From Bacillus sp. BGMRC 2118 (GTDB lineage Bacteria; Bacillota; Bacilli; Bacillales; SA4), in assembly GCA_008364785.1 (NCBI GenBank), contig VTTJ01000008.1, positions 1 through 64,000 on the forward strand: a stretch of DNA of 64,000 nucleotides, in the 5' to 3' direction. Every line of letters begins with the position of its first letter. The first letter of the stretch is position 1. Below are positions 48,711 to 57,080 of the stretch, piece after piece. The notes under the pieces are model-generated. The model ran no database searches. It saw only the letters and a list, made by a program, of their open reading frames with translations, and was not told the origin of the DNA. Made by a program: the position numbers and the translations under genes.

Positions 48711-49368
48711 ATGCTTTTGCTGATTTGTTTTTAATGTACCCTGAAGCCAATACTAGAATAACTGTCGTGATAGGAAGAATATACTGAAGTGAAGCATATG
48801 TTTCAAAGAACTCAGCGAGTCTGGATTCATGTGTCATCATCTTTCCAGCTGTAAATGCTAATATACCTGCACCCACGTACACAAGTGCAGAGAAGCGTTC
48901 CATTAGCATTAAAATTAACTTACTGCCCCAGATAATAATTGGGATCGATACTAGTAAACCAATGACGACTAACAAGATATTCCCTTGTGCTGCTCCAGCA
49001 ACTGCTATGACATTATCAAAGCCCATTACAATGTCAGCAAATACAATTGTTTTCACTGCAGCTGATAATGTAACCCCAGCGTTAATATTCATCTCATCTT
49101 CATTATCAACTAATAGTTTATAGGCAATCACAATAAGCAGAATTCCTCCAACTAACTGTAAGAAAGGAATCTTTAATAAGTAAACAGCAAGAATAGTTAA
49201 TAAGACACGAACAACAATAGCTAAGCCGGTTCCTAAGAATATAGCTTTATTTCTTTTGGATTCTGGTAGATTACGACTTGCCAGTGCAATTACAATCGCA
49301 TTGTCTCCACCTAAGACAATATCAATTCCAATAATGATGAGTAATGCTGATAAAAATTCTAAATCCAC
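48709..49368 (-). CDS. yjbE: TerC-family membrane protein YjbE
   Basis: A 219-residue integral membrane protein with about seven helices and the TerC signatures (IGIDIVLGGDNAIVIALA, FADIVMGFDNVIAVAGAA) with paired acidic residues in the membrane. TerC relatives in B. subtilis help export manganese. The start appears to be GTG at 49368 with a weak AAGGG site. Convergent with spx. Confidence 0.9.
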   Translation of the reverse strand: MDLEFLSALLIIIGIDIVLGGDNAIVIALASRNLPESKRNKAIFLGTGLAIVVRVLLTILAVYLLKIPFLQLVGGILLIVIAYKLLVDNEDEMNINAGVTLSAAVKTIVFADIVMGFDNVIAVAGAAQGNILLVVIGLLVSIPIIIWGSKLILMLMERFSALVYVGAGILAFTAGKMMTHESRLAEFFETYASLQYILPITTVILVLASGYIKNKSAKA

Positions 49369-49843
49369 TTACAACACCCTTACTCTTTTAAATTAGGATT
49401 TGTCAGACATGAAATGTGTATGTACGATGTATGACATGGGAAAGCTCTATTATTTTAACTTTCTCAATATACGGTTAAATAGGAAACCTGTCAAGCTATA
49501 TAGAGCAAAATACAAGTGCATTATTTTGTTGGATTTTATCGTTATTTGTGTCACATAATAACGATATATATAAATATTGGAAAAGCCTTTTACTGATTAA
49601 ATAGGCAAACGTTTGATTTTTGAAAAATAGACGTTTTTATTTCCCTAAATTTATTATTTGTCATAAAATATAAGTAATAGGTCAAGTATTTACATTTTAA
49701 TTTTTCGATTCTCTTTAGTCGATTCAATAAAGCATGTATGGTACGATTTAATAAATAGAAAAATGGGTACTATGATAGTACACTCCGCTCTGGGGGTAAT
49801 ATGTCCCTTCAGTAGATTAGATGAGAAGGGAGAGGTGAAGAAG
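49369..49843. other. divergent intergenic region yjbE-mecA
   Basis: A 475-bp AT-rich gap. Apart from the palindrome at 49767-49781, which overlaps a possible TATGAT -10 for mecA, I see no gene, riboswitch motif or strong hairpin. The reading frame from 49763 that joins mecA lacks a ribosome binding site. Confidence 0.5.
49767..49781. promoter_or_regulatory. perfect palindrome over the possible mecA -10 region
   Basis: GTACTATGATAGTAC is a perfect 7-bp inverted repeat around one base. It contains TATGAT, a plausible -10, 63 bp upstream of the mecA start. A repressor bound here would block the promoter. The -35 match is poor. Confidence 0.45.
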
Positions 49844-50527
49844 ATGGAAATTGAGCGTATAAATGAACATACTGTAAAATTTTATATGACCTATGGTGAT
49901 ATTGAAGAGCGCGGTTTTAATCGGGAAGAGATTTGGTATGACCGAGAGAAGAGTGAAGAACTATTTTGGGAGATGATGGATGAGGTTCATCATCAAGAAG
50001 AATTTTCTGTTGAAGGACCACTTTGGATTCAGGTTCAGGCAATGGAAAAAGGAATTGAGGTTGTCGTTACGAAAGCACAACTCTCTAAAGATGGACAAAA
50101 GTTCGAACTCTCGTTAACTGATGACAAAACCATTGATCTTCCAGTAGATGATAAAATAGAGTCATTACTTGATCAACATTTTCAAGCGAAGCAAAATGAA
50201 ACAGATGAAGTACTAGATGAAATAGAAGATGAATCACTTCAGTTCCTCATTCGTTTTCAAGACTTTGAAGATGTGATCTCATTGAGTCATCGCACTCAGT
50301 TACAATCCTGTCACAATCAACTATTTTTGTTTGAAAACAACTATTTTCTTTATATTGAATTCCCTGAAGATATAGAAGAAGAACAATTAGATAATACATT
50401 AAGTCTGTTACTAGAGTACGGCACGGAAAGCCAACTTACCATTCATCGATTAGAGGAGTACGGTAAAGAAATTATTAAAGAAGATGCGTTAACCGTGATC
50501 AGTCATCATTTTCAACTAAAACCTTAA
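49844..50527 (+). CDS. mecA: MecA, ClpC adaptor protein
   Basis: A 227-residue adaptor that targets ComK and other proteins to ClpCP. The N-terminal substrate domain is MEIERINEHTVKFYMTYGDIEERGFNREE..., followed by an acidic linker (residues about 100-130) and a C-terminal ClpC-binding domain. Start: ATG at 49844 after AGAGGTGA. Length and position match B. subtilis. Confidence 0.95.
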   Translation: MEIERINEHTVKFYMTYGDIEERGFNREEIWYDREKSEELFWEMMDEVHHQEEFSVEGPLWIQVQAMEKGIEVVVTKAQLSKDGQKFELSLTDDKTIDLPVDDKIESLLDQHFQAKQNETDEVLDEIEDESLQFLIRFQDFEDVISLSHRTQLQSCHNQLFLFENNYFLYIEFPEDIEEEQLDNTLSLLLEYGTESQLTIHRLEEYGKEIIKEDALTVISHHFQLKP

Positions 50528-50556
50528 CCGATTCCACGAAGGAATCGGTTTTTTAC
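50526..50556 (+). terminator. mecA terminator
   Basis: AACCGATTCC (50526-50535) pairs with GGAATCGGTT (50541-50550), followed by TTTT. Confidence 0.92.
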
Positions 50557-50586
50557 CTAGTTGATATGGAAAAAGGGGGTTGCTTT

Positions 50587-52098
50587 TTGAAGAAGATTAT
50601 TCAAGTAGTATTATTTATTACTTCTGCGATCTTATTACTATATGGGCTGCAAACGGTAATCGGTCAACAATTTTTGGGTATATTAAGTGTTATTTTTTCC
50701 ATTCTAGCAATCTTAACAAGCTTTGTAATCTTCCTTGAAAATCGCCATCCCACTAAAACGATTACATGGTTAATTGTTTTAGGTGTATTTCCGATTGTTG
50801 GCTTTATGTTTTATATTTTATTTGGTAGAAATGTTAGAAAGAATAAACTCTTCCAAGAAAAAGCGATGATTGATGAAAAAACATTTCAAAAAATCGAAGG
50901 AACACGCTTTCAAACGAAGGAGATTCCACATTATATTGATGAACATCAAATGCGTCTATTCCGATTAGCGCAGAGACTAGGAAAAAGTCCAGTCTCATCA
51001 AAAACGTACTCTGAGGTTCTGACGAATGGAGATGGGACCTTTTCAAAGATAATTGAAGTATTAAAGGAAGCAAATCATCACATTCATCTTGAATATTATA
51101 TTGTGAGAGATGATAAAATCGGCTGTGAGATAAAAGAAATCTTAATTGAAAAGGCGAAGAGTGGAGTAGAGGTTCGTTTTCTATATGATGGAGTGGGCAG
51201 TTGGAAACTTTCAAATGAATATATACTAGATTTAAAAGAGGCAGGAGTAGAAATTATTCCGTTTTCACCTGTAAGATTAGCCTTTTTAAATCATAAAGTG
51301 AACTTTAGAAATCACCGAAAAATTATTGTTGTCGATGGTAAGAAAGGTTTTGTTGGTGGTTTAAACATTGGTGATGAATATTTAGGCAGAAATGAGCATT
51401 TTGGTTTTTGGCGTGATACACACCTTTACTTATATGGTGAAGCGGTTCGAAGTTTGCAATTAATCTTTTTGCAAGATTGGTACTACATGACAGGAGAGAA
51501 AATGCTAACGACCAATTACTTAACTCCTGCCTATGTTGAAACGAAAGAAAATGGCGGTGTACAGCTAATTTCGGGAGGGCCAGATAATGAATGGGAGGTC
51601 ATAAAGAATTTATTCTTCGAAATGATTGTTTCTGCGAAGAAATCTATTTCTATTGCAACACCCTACCTAATACCGGATGTAGATATTTTATCAGCTCTCA
51701 AAATTGCCTCACTTGCAGGAATTGATGTGAAAATTATCATTCCAAAACGCCCTGATAAGAAAATTGTGTTTTATGCTTCCAGGTCGTATTTTCCAGAATT
51801 ACTGGAAGCAGGAGTAAAAGTATTCGAATATGAAAAAGGGTTTATGCACAGTAAATTTTTAATTATTGATGATGATCTGGCTTCTATTGGAACATCAAAT
51901 CTAGATATGAGAAGCTTCCATTTGAATTTTGAAGTGAATGCTTATCTTTATCAATCTCAAAGTATAAAATCTCTCGTTCTAGATTTTCAAGAGGATCTGG
52001 CTCAATCAACCGAAATCCATTATGATTCCTTTTCCAAACGTCCTTTGCGACAACGATTAGTTGAATCTTTGTCGAGGCTTCTTTCACCATTGTTATAA
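50587..52098 (+). CDS. cls: cardiolipin synthase
   Basis: A 503-residue phospholipase D-superfamily enzyme that joins two phosphatidylglycerols into cardiolipin. Two N-terminal membrane helices (about 3-25 and 30-60) are followed by two HKD motifs: HKVNFRNHRKIIVVDG and HSKFLIIDDDLASIGTSN. Start: TTG at 50587, seven bases after AAAGGGGG. The ATG at 50566 has no site. It lies between mecA and coiA. Which Bacillus cls paralogue it corresponds to is not determined. Confidence 0.93.
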   Translation: MKKIIQVVLFITSAILLLYGLQTVIGQQFLGILSVIFSILAILTSFVIFLENRHPTKTITWLIVLGVFPIVGFMFYILFGRNVRKNKLFQEKAMIDEKTFQKIEGTRFQTKEIPHYIDEHQMRLFRLAQRLGKSPVSSKTYSEVLTNGDGTFSKIIEVLKEANHHIHLEYYIVRDDKIGCEIKEILIEKAKSGVEVRFLYDGVGSWKLSNEYILDLKEAGVEIIPFSPVRLAFLNHKVNFRNHRKIIVVDGKKGFVGGLNIGDEYLGRNEHFGFWRDTHLYLYGEAVRSLQLIFLQDWYYMTGEKMLTTNYLTPAYVETKENGGVQLISGGPDNEWEVIKNLFFEMIVSAKKSISIATPYLIPDVDILSALKIASLAGIDVKIIIPKRPDKKIVFYASRSYFPELLEAGVKVFEYEKGFMHSKFLIIDDDLASIGTSNLDMRSFHLNFEVNAYLYQSQSIKSLVLDFQEDLAQSTEIHYDSFSKRPLRQRLVESLSRLLSPLL

Positions 52099-52150
52099 GC
52101 TGCGTAGTCACCTAATAAAAGTGTGACTGCGTGGTTATATATGAAAACTC

Positions 52151-52250
52151 AGGTTATTTTCGCGTAAATTGTTGTTTCTGGTTTCTACAATGTATAGTTC
52201 CAAGATACCTAAACTTAATTAGGAGCAACAATTTTTACGAAGAGTGACCT
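52151..52250. mobile_element. 100-bp inverted-end element related to the MITE-like family
   Basis: The left end AGGTTATTTTCGCGTAAATT and the reverse complement of the right end, AGGTCACTCTTCGTAAAAAT, are similar and both continue into TTGTTG. Both resemble the right end of the four MITE-like copies (AGGCTTTTTCGTATAGATTG in copy 2). It fills the gap before coiA. No clear target duplication is present. Confidence 0.5.
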
Positions 52251-52271
52251 ACTATAAAAAGGAGTGAAAAA

Positions 52272-53531
52272 ATGTTAGTTGCCAACAATTCAAAAGGAGA
52301 CGTTATTTCCTTAACAAGCAACTGGTCTCGAGAAGCTTTACTTGATTTAAGAAAACATGAAGCTTTTAGTTGTCCGAGTTGTAAACAAGTTGTACAAATG
52401 AAAATTGGAACTATGAAAATCCCTCACTTTGCTCATAAGGCAAGAACAATGTGTGATTCCTTTTCAGAAGGAGAGTCACAGTATCATTTAAAGGGGAAAT
52501 TACAGCTTTATGATTGGTTTGTGCGTCAAGGTTATTCACCTAAGCTTGAACCGTACTTTTCCCTATTAAAGCAACGTCCTGATATATATGTAGAAATGAA
52601 GAATCAAAAATATATGATTGAATATCAATGTGCAACCATTGAAAAAAGTCGTTTTATAGAGCGAAACCATCATTACATAAACCATCAATTTAAAACACTG
52701 TGGATTTTAGGAGCTAATCGATTTAAACGATTAAGTCATCATCGGTTCTCCATCAACTCATTTGATTGGCAATTCGTCAAACTCGTTCATTCCAGACCAA
52801 CACTCCTGTATTACTGTTCTCTCTCAGAACAATTTCTTTTCCTCCATAATATAATCCCACTGAATGGAAATACCGTGTATGCAAATCTTGATATTCAAAC
52901 CCCCTCTTCCTATGCCATCACACACCATATAAACAAAATAGAATACAGCAACTCGGTTATGTTAGAGTGGTTACGGCTCAAGAGAAGCTGGAGACTCACT
53001 CCTGGGAATCGAAAAGCACCTCAAATAAAAAAACTACTAAACTATTTATATCATCAGAAAATATATCCTTCTTTACTTCCTTCTGAAGTAGGTATTCCTT
53101 TACCCTCCATGTATTGGATTCAGACTCCGGCAATGATTTGGCAAGCTTGGATATTGTTAGAGTTTATCAACAAGAAGGGTATTTCATCTTCTTTTACATT
53201 CAAAGAAACATATGATTATTTTAATAAGAAAGCACAAGCCGAGAATTTCATCATTCGCGATTTATCGTTTATTGAAAACTCACATTATGGTGCGGCAATA
53301 CTGGAATATCTGCTTAGCCTGGTAACACTAGGAATAGTATCTACTCCTGATAAATTCACTTTTATTAAGGAAAAAAATGTACTCTTTCCTCTTCACATAG
53401 AAGAGGCACTTCAATTTGATGAAACTACCCTTCACGTAGTAAGCAAAAAAATAAAGGATAATGATTTCGTATCTCGAAATAGTATAAAAGGTAAATTAAG
53501 TAAATGGGGGATAAATAATAATGGCAGATAA
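52272..53531 (+). CDS. coiA: competence protein CoiA-like
   Basis: A 419-residue protein of the CoiA family. An N-terminal cysteine pair (SCPSCKQVVQMKIG, then HFAHKA) resembles a zinc-binding element. A nuclease-like core follows with DIYVEMKNQKYMIEYQC (D and E-x-Q pattern) and HHYINHQFKTLWILG. In B. subtilis it is needed for efficient transformation. AAAGGAGTG precedes the ATG. It overlaps pepF by 11 bp, so the two form an operon. Confidence 0.88.
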   Translation: MLVANNSKGDVISLTSNWSREALLDLRKHEAFSCPSCKQVVQMKIGTMKIPHFAHKARTMCDSFSEGESQYHLKGKLQLYDWFVRQGYSPKLEPYFSLLKQRPDIYVEMKNQKYMIEYQCATIEKSRFIERNHHYINHQFKTLWILGANRFKRLSHHRFSINSFDWQFVKLVHSRPTLLYYCSLSEQFLFLHNIIPLNGNTVYANLDIQTPSSYAITHHINKIEYSNSVMLEWLRLKRSWRLTPGNRKAPQIKKLLNYLYHQKIYPSLLPSEVGIPLPSMYWIQTPAMIWQAWILLEFINKKGISSSFTFKETYDYFNKKAQAENFIIRDLSFIENSHYGAAILEYLLSLVTLGIVSTPDKFTFIKEKNVLFPLHIEEALQFDETTLHVVSKKIKDNDFVSRNSIKGKLSKWGINNNGR

Positions 53532-55335
53532 TTTGAAAGGTAAGGACTTACCAGTTCGTAGTGAGATACCTACACACTTAACATGGTCATTAGAGGATAT
53601 GTTTGAAACGAAAGACAAGTGGGATAAAATGTTTCAGCATGTTCAAGACTTATTACCTAAGATCAATGAGTACAAAGGGACATTGTCTCAGTCCTCTAAA
53701 CAGTTAGTAGAAGCGTTAACGTTACATGATGATGTCATGATTAAGATGGGGCAGCTTTATACATATGCTCATATGAGAAATGATGAAGATACAACAAATA
53801 CATTTTATCAAGGGATGAATGAGCGAGCATCCTCGTTATATGCAAGGGTACATTCTGAAATCTCCTTTATGACTCCAGAATTATTAGAAATCCCGCAAAG
53901 TAAACTCGAAACATTTTTAGATGAGAATGAGAAGTTAAGTGAATATCGACATATGTTCGATGAAGTAACGAGGATGAAGCACCACGTACGTTCAACCGAG
54001 GAAGAAGCGTTACTAGCACAAATTCTCGAAGTGGCAGGCAGTTCTGCTAATACATTTGGTATGTTAAACAATGCAGATATTACATTCCCGACCATTGTTG
54101 ATGAGAATGGAAATGAAATTCAAATCTCTCATGGCCGATATGGCAGTCTTTTAGAAAATTCAAATCGTTCGATACGAAAAGAGGCCTATGAAGCAGTTGG
54201 AACTACATATAAACAACATGTTCATACATATGCGAGTTTACTAAACGGACAGGTGAAAAAATCAAATTTTGTAGCCTCTACGCGTAACTATCAATCGGCA
54301 AGGGAAGCTGCACTGTATCCAAATAACATTCCAGAGACAGTTTATGATCAGTTAATTGATACAGTATCAGACAATCTATCGTTATTGTATCGATTTTATG
54401 ATCTGAAGAAGAAAGCTTTAAAGTTAGAGTCCATTCATTTATATGATCTTTCACCTTCTATTATTGAAGATGTCCAAATGAATCTATCTTATGACGAGGC
54501 GAAGGAGCTAGTGTTACAATCACTGGCACCGTTTGGGAAAGACTATCAAGCTCGAATTCAATCTGTTTATGATAACAGGCATATAGATGTTTTAGAAAAC
54601 AAAGGGAAGAGAAGTGGTGCATACTCAACTGGTGCATACGGGTCAAAGCCATATATTCTTCTGAACTGGCAGGACAATATTCGAAATGTATATACACTAA
54701 CCCATGAACTAGGGCATAACGTTCATCGCTATTTAACTCAAACGTCTCAGCCATATGCATATGGACGATACTCCATTTTCGTTGCGGAGGTTGCTTCCAC
54801 GACGAATGAAGCATTATTAACAGACTACTTATTAAAAAATACAAATGATGAGCGGAAGCAGTTATATATTTTGAATTATTATCTTCAAGGATTTGTTGGT
54901 ACAGTATTTAGACAAACAATGTTTGCTGAGTTCGAACATATCATTCATATTGCTGAGCAAAGTGGTGTTGCACTAACTCCAGAGTTTTTATGTAATGAAT
55001 ATAGAAAGCTGCAAATTAAATATTATGGACCAAATGTCGTTCTATCAGATGTATCACAATACGAGTGGGCAAGAATCCCACATTTTTATATGAATTATTA
55101 TGTATATCAATATGCGACCGGCTACAGTGCCGCGACAGCCTTATCTAAGCAAATCTTAGAAGAAGGAGAGCCTGCTGTAAGCCGTTATATGGAATTTTTA
55201 AAAGCTGGCAGCTCCAACTATCCAATTGAAATATTAAAGCAAGCAGGAGTCGATATGACGTCCAAAGCCCCAATCCAAGATGCACTGTCAGTATTCAAAA
55301 CAAGACTGACTCAACTTGAATCAATGTTGTCATAA
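53521..55335 (+). CDS. pepF: oligoendopeptidase F (first paralogue)
   Basis: A 604-residue cytosolic M3-family zinc peptidase that cleaves oligopeptides. The active site is HELGH in TLTHELGHNVHRYL, with a downstream conserved glutamate in VAEVASTTNEALL. Its start lies inside coiA, so it is probably translationally coupled. A second full-length paralogue lies at 57.1 kb with similar sequence throughout. Confidence 0.94.
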   Translation: MADNLKGKDLPVRSEIPTHLTWSLEDMFETKDKWDKMFQHVQDLLPKINEYKGTLSQSSKQLVEALTLHDDVMIKMGQLYTYAHMRNDEDTTNTFYQGMNERASSLYARVHSEISFMTPELLEIPQSKLETFLDENEKLSEYRHMFDEVTRMKHHVRSTEEEALLAQILEVAGSSANTFGMLNNADITFPTIVDENGNEIQISHGRYGSLLENSNRSIRKEAYEAVGTTYKQHVHTYASLLNGQVKKSNFVASTRNYQSAREAALYPNNIPETVYDQLIDTVSDNLSLLYRFYDLKKKALKLESIHLYDLSPSIIEDVQMNLSYDEAKELVLQSLAPFGKDYQARIQSVYDNRHIDVLENKGKRSGAYSTGAYGSKPYILLNWQDNIRNVYTLTHELGHNVHRYLTQTSQPYAYGRYSIFVAEVASTTNEALLTDYLLKNTNDERKQLYILNYYLQGFVGTVFRQTMFAEFEHIIHIAEQSGVALTPEFLCNEYRKLQIKYYGPNVVLSDVSQYEWARIPHFYMNYYVYQYATGYSAATALSKQILEEGEPAVSRYMEFLKAGSSNYPIEILKQAGVDMTSKAPIQDALSVFKTRLTQLESMLS

Positions 55336-55403
55336 TGCTTTGTATAGTTCTCTAAGGTTAAGGGAAATTTATACGAAAGCATACGTTGAAGGGACTGGTC
55401 AGC

Positions 55404-55565
55404 ATGAGACAACAAAAAGGCATGACATGGACGTTAACCTTACTCGGCGCAGGAGCTGTTGCTTACGGTGTAACAAAAACAATAAAAGCGAAGAGAAGAT
55501 CTACTCAAGAAGAAGAGGCGTTACTTCCACCCTCACCCGACGTACCGGAAATATTTTATACGTAA
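55404..55565 (+). CDS. small membrane-anchored protein (53 residues)
   Basis: A 53-residue protein (MRQQKGMTWTLTLLGAGAVA...) with one short N-terminal hydrophobic helix (about 8-24), a KAKRR basic patch and an acidic, proline-rich tail ending EIFYT. A terminator starts just after the stop, which supports it over the longer frame in another phase. AAGGGA lies upstream. Family unknown, perhaps DUF3918-like. Confidence 0.62.
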   Translation: MRQQKGMTWTLTLLGAGAVAYGVTKTIKAKRRSTQEEEALLPPSPDVPEIFYT

Positions 55566-55597
55566 AAAACCAATGCACAGTGTGCATTGGTTTTTTT
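55564..55597 (+). terminator. terminator of the pepF / 53-residue gene unit
   Basis: ACCAATGCAC (55569-55578) pairs with GTGCATTGGT (55582-55591), followed by seven T. Confidence 0.9.
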
Positions 55598-55648
55598 GTG
55601 AATTTAAGAAGGAGTGCGGGGTGATGGGATTTGCCATTTTATGGTTAA

Positions 55649-56042
55649 GGACTCATAAATGTGGTTAATCGGCTCATAAAGTAACAAGTTTGGCTCACAA
55701 AATTAATGGATGGGCTCATAAATATGAAATCTAGGCTCACAAATGCATCTAGACACACTTCATAACATTCAGCGGACAATATATGTATCAAAATCCACAA
55801 CTTATGTTTCGTTTCACCCGATATATGTGTCAAATTCCAAAAATGTGTGTCAAAGTAACTTACTTTTGCATCAAAATTCACTTATACAAACAAATTCCAA
55901 ATGAAATCTTGAAATAGTATAAGTAGGACCGAATTTACATTATTAGTATGAAGACTCATAACTACCTACCAAAGGCTCATAAATTCGATTAAGGACTCAT
56001 AAATTTCAAGCTTTGGCAATTTAATTTACGCATAGGCTCAAA
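55649..56042 (+). repeat. phased 20-21-bp repeat array B (GGCTCATAA and TGTGTCAAA types)
   Basis: CTCAT/CTCAC motifs start at 55652, 55673, 55694, 55715 and 55736, exactly 21 bp apart. A second motif, TGTnTCAAAnTCC, has its TC at 55788, 55809, 55830, 55850 and 55871. The first motif then resumes at 55955, 55976, 55996, 56017 (decayed) and 56037. About 10 bases of each unit are conserved and the rest vary. It fills the convergent gap between the 53-residue gene and mapB. Confidence 0.75.
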
Positions 56043-56047
56043 AAGCT

Positions 56048-56078
56048 ACAAAAAAAAGAACCCAGCCTCAGCTTAGGT
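56048..56078 (-). terminator. mapB terminator
   Basis: On the minus strand GGACCTAAGC and GGCTGGGTTC form a partly wobble-paired stem followed by eight T. Confidence 0.6.
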
Positions 56079-56079
56079 C

Positions 56080-56829
56080 CTACAATTGCTCTGTTAAAAT
56101 TAGGGCACCTTTTTTCGTAATCGCAATGGTATGTTCATATTGAGCGGAGAGTGATCCATCTACGGTTCGTGCAGTCCAGCTATTTGAATCCATTTTAGAG
56201 TTCCACATTCCGATATTAACCATTGGCTCGATTGTGATGACCATTCCTTCTTTTAAGCGAAGTCCTCTGTGTGGTAGTCCGAAATGAGGAACTTGTGGTT
56301 CTTCGTGGATCGTTGGTCCAATTCCGTGACCAATAAAGTCACGTACAACTGAGTAGCCTTCTGCTTCTACGTAAGTTTGAATGGCATGACCAATATCCCC
56401 TATTCGGTTACCTAAGACAGCTTTTTCGATTCCTCTGTATAAGGCCTCTTTCGTGACATCCATTAGTCTCTGTGCTTCAGGACTCACATTTCCAACAGCA
56501 TAGCTCCATGCTGAATCTGCAAGGCCGCCGTTTAAGTTTACAACCATATCAATGGTAACAATATCTCCATCCTTTAACGGTTCTTTGCGGGGAAAGCCAT
56601 GGCAAATCTCATCATTTATCGAAGCACATGTCGCATATTCATAGCCGTTAAATCCTTTTTGTTCAGGAGTGGCACCGTGTTTTTTTAAGTATTGTTCGAC
56701 AAACTGGTCAATCTCGTGTGTGGTAATACCGGGCTTTATTAATTTGGCAATCTCTTGATGGCAGCTTGCAAGTAATTTCCCAGCTTGGTGCATTAAGTCT
56801 ATTTCTCGTTCAGATTTAAATGTAATCAA
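56080..56829 (-). CDS. type I methionine aminopeptidase (MapB/YflG-like)
   Basis: A 249-residue metallopeptidase that removes N-terminal methionine. Metal ligands are visible in TIDMVVNLNGGLADSAWSYA (D in VNLNGGLADSAW), GHGIG, and E in ITIEPMV and QYEHTIAI. Start: TTG at 56829 with AAGGAAGTG upstream. A GTG three codons earlier lies one base from the site. The length equals that recalled for B. subtilis YflG. It sits between the two pepF genes on the opposite strand. Confidence 0.87.
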   Translation of the reverse strand: MITFKSEREIDLMHQAGKLLASCHQEIAKLIKPGITTHEIDQFVEQYLKKHGATPEQKGFNGYEYATCASINDEICHGFPRKEPLKDGDIVTIDMVVNLNGGLADSAWSYAVGNVSPEAQRLMDVTKEALYRGIEKAVLGNRIGDIGHAIQTYVEAEGYSVVRDFIGHGIGPTIHEEPQVPHFGLPHRGLRLKEGMVITIEPMVNIGMWNSKMDSNSWTARTVDGSLSAQYEHTIAITKKGALILTEQL

Positions 56830-57080
56830 GTCAGTCACTTCCTTTATTTATCTACTCATAATCTTTAAGTTCAATGACCTTATCATAACAGAAATTGAGT
56901 GGATTCTTAAATTTTCGTGCTTATCTTTATAACGTGTATATGCAAAGGATAAAAAAAAGTTACTAGTAAAAACTATTATATATGTAAAATAAAGAGGGAA
57001 TAAACTCATAATTATCGAATAGTTATATTGCAAGTATTTCGGTAATTAAAATACACTACATATATAGGGGGTCTCGTAAC

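Noticed and set aside
52096..52135. cls terminator
   Set aside because: A CTGCGTAGTCAC / GTGTGACTGCG pairing is imperfect and lacks a T tract, so I did not list it.
55316..55624. 102-residue plus-strand frame after the first pepF
   Set aside because: It overlaps the 53-residue gene and its terminator in another phase, has an unlikely cysteine/arginine-rich composition and no ribosome binding site.
55645..55881. 78-residue minus-strand reading frame across array B
   Set aside because: It is made of the repeat units (FMSP-like heptads). It has no ribosome binding site, and the frame fails where the repeat spacing becomes 20 bp.
55649..56042. CRISPR-like array
   Set aside because: Only about 10 bases per unit are conserved, the spacing is 20-21 bp in total, units vary, and no cas genes are nearby. 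True CRISPR repeats and spacers are each about 25-40 bp.
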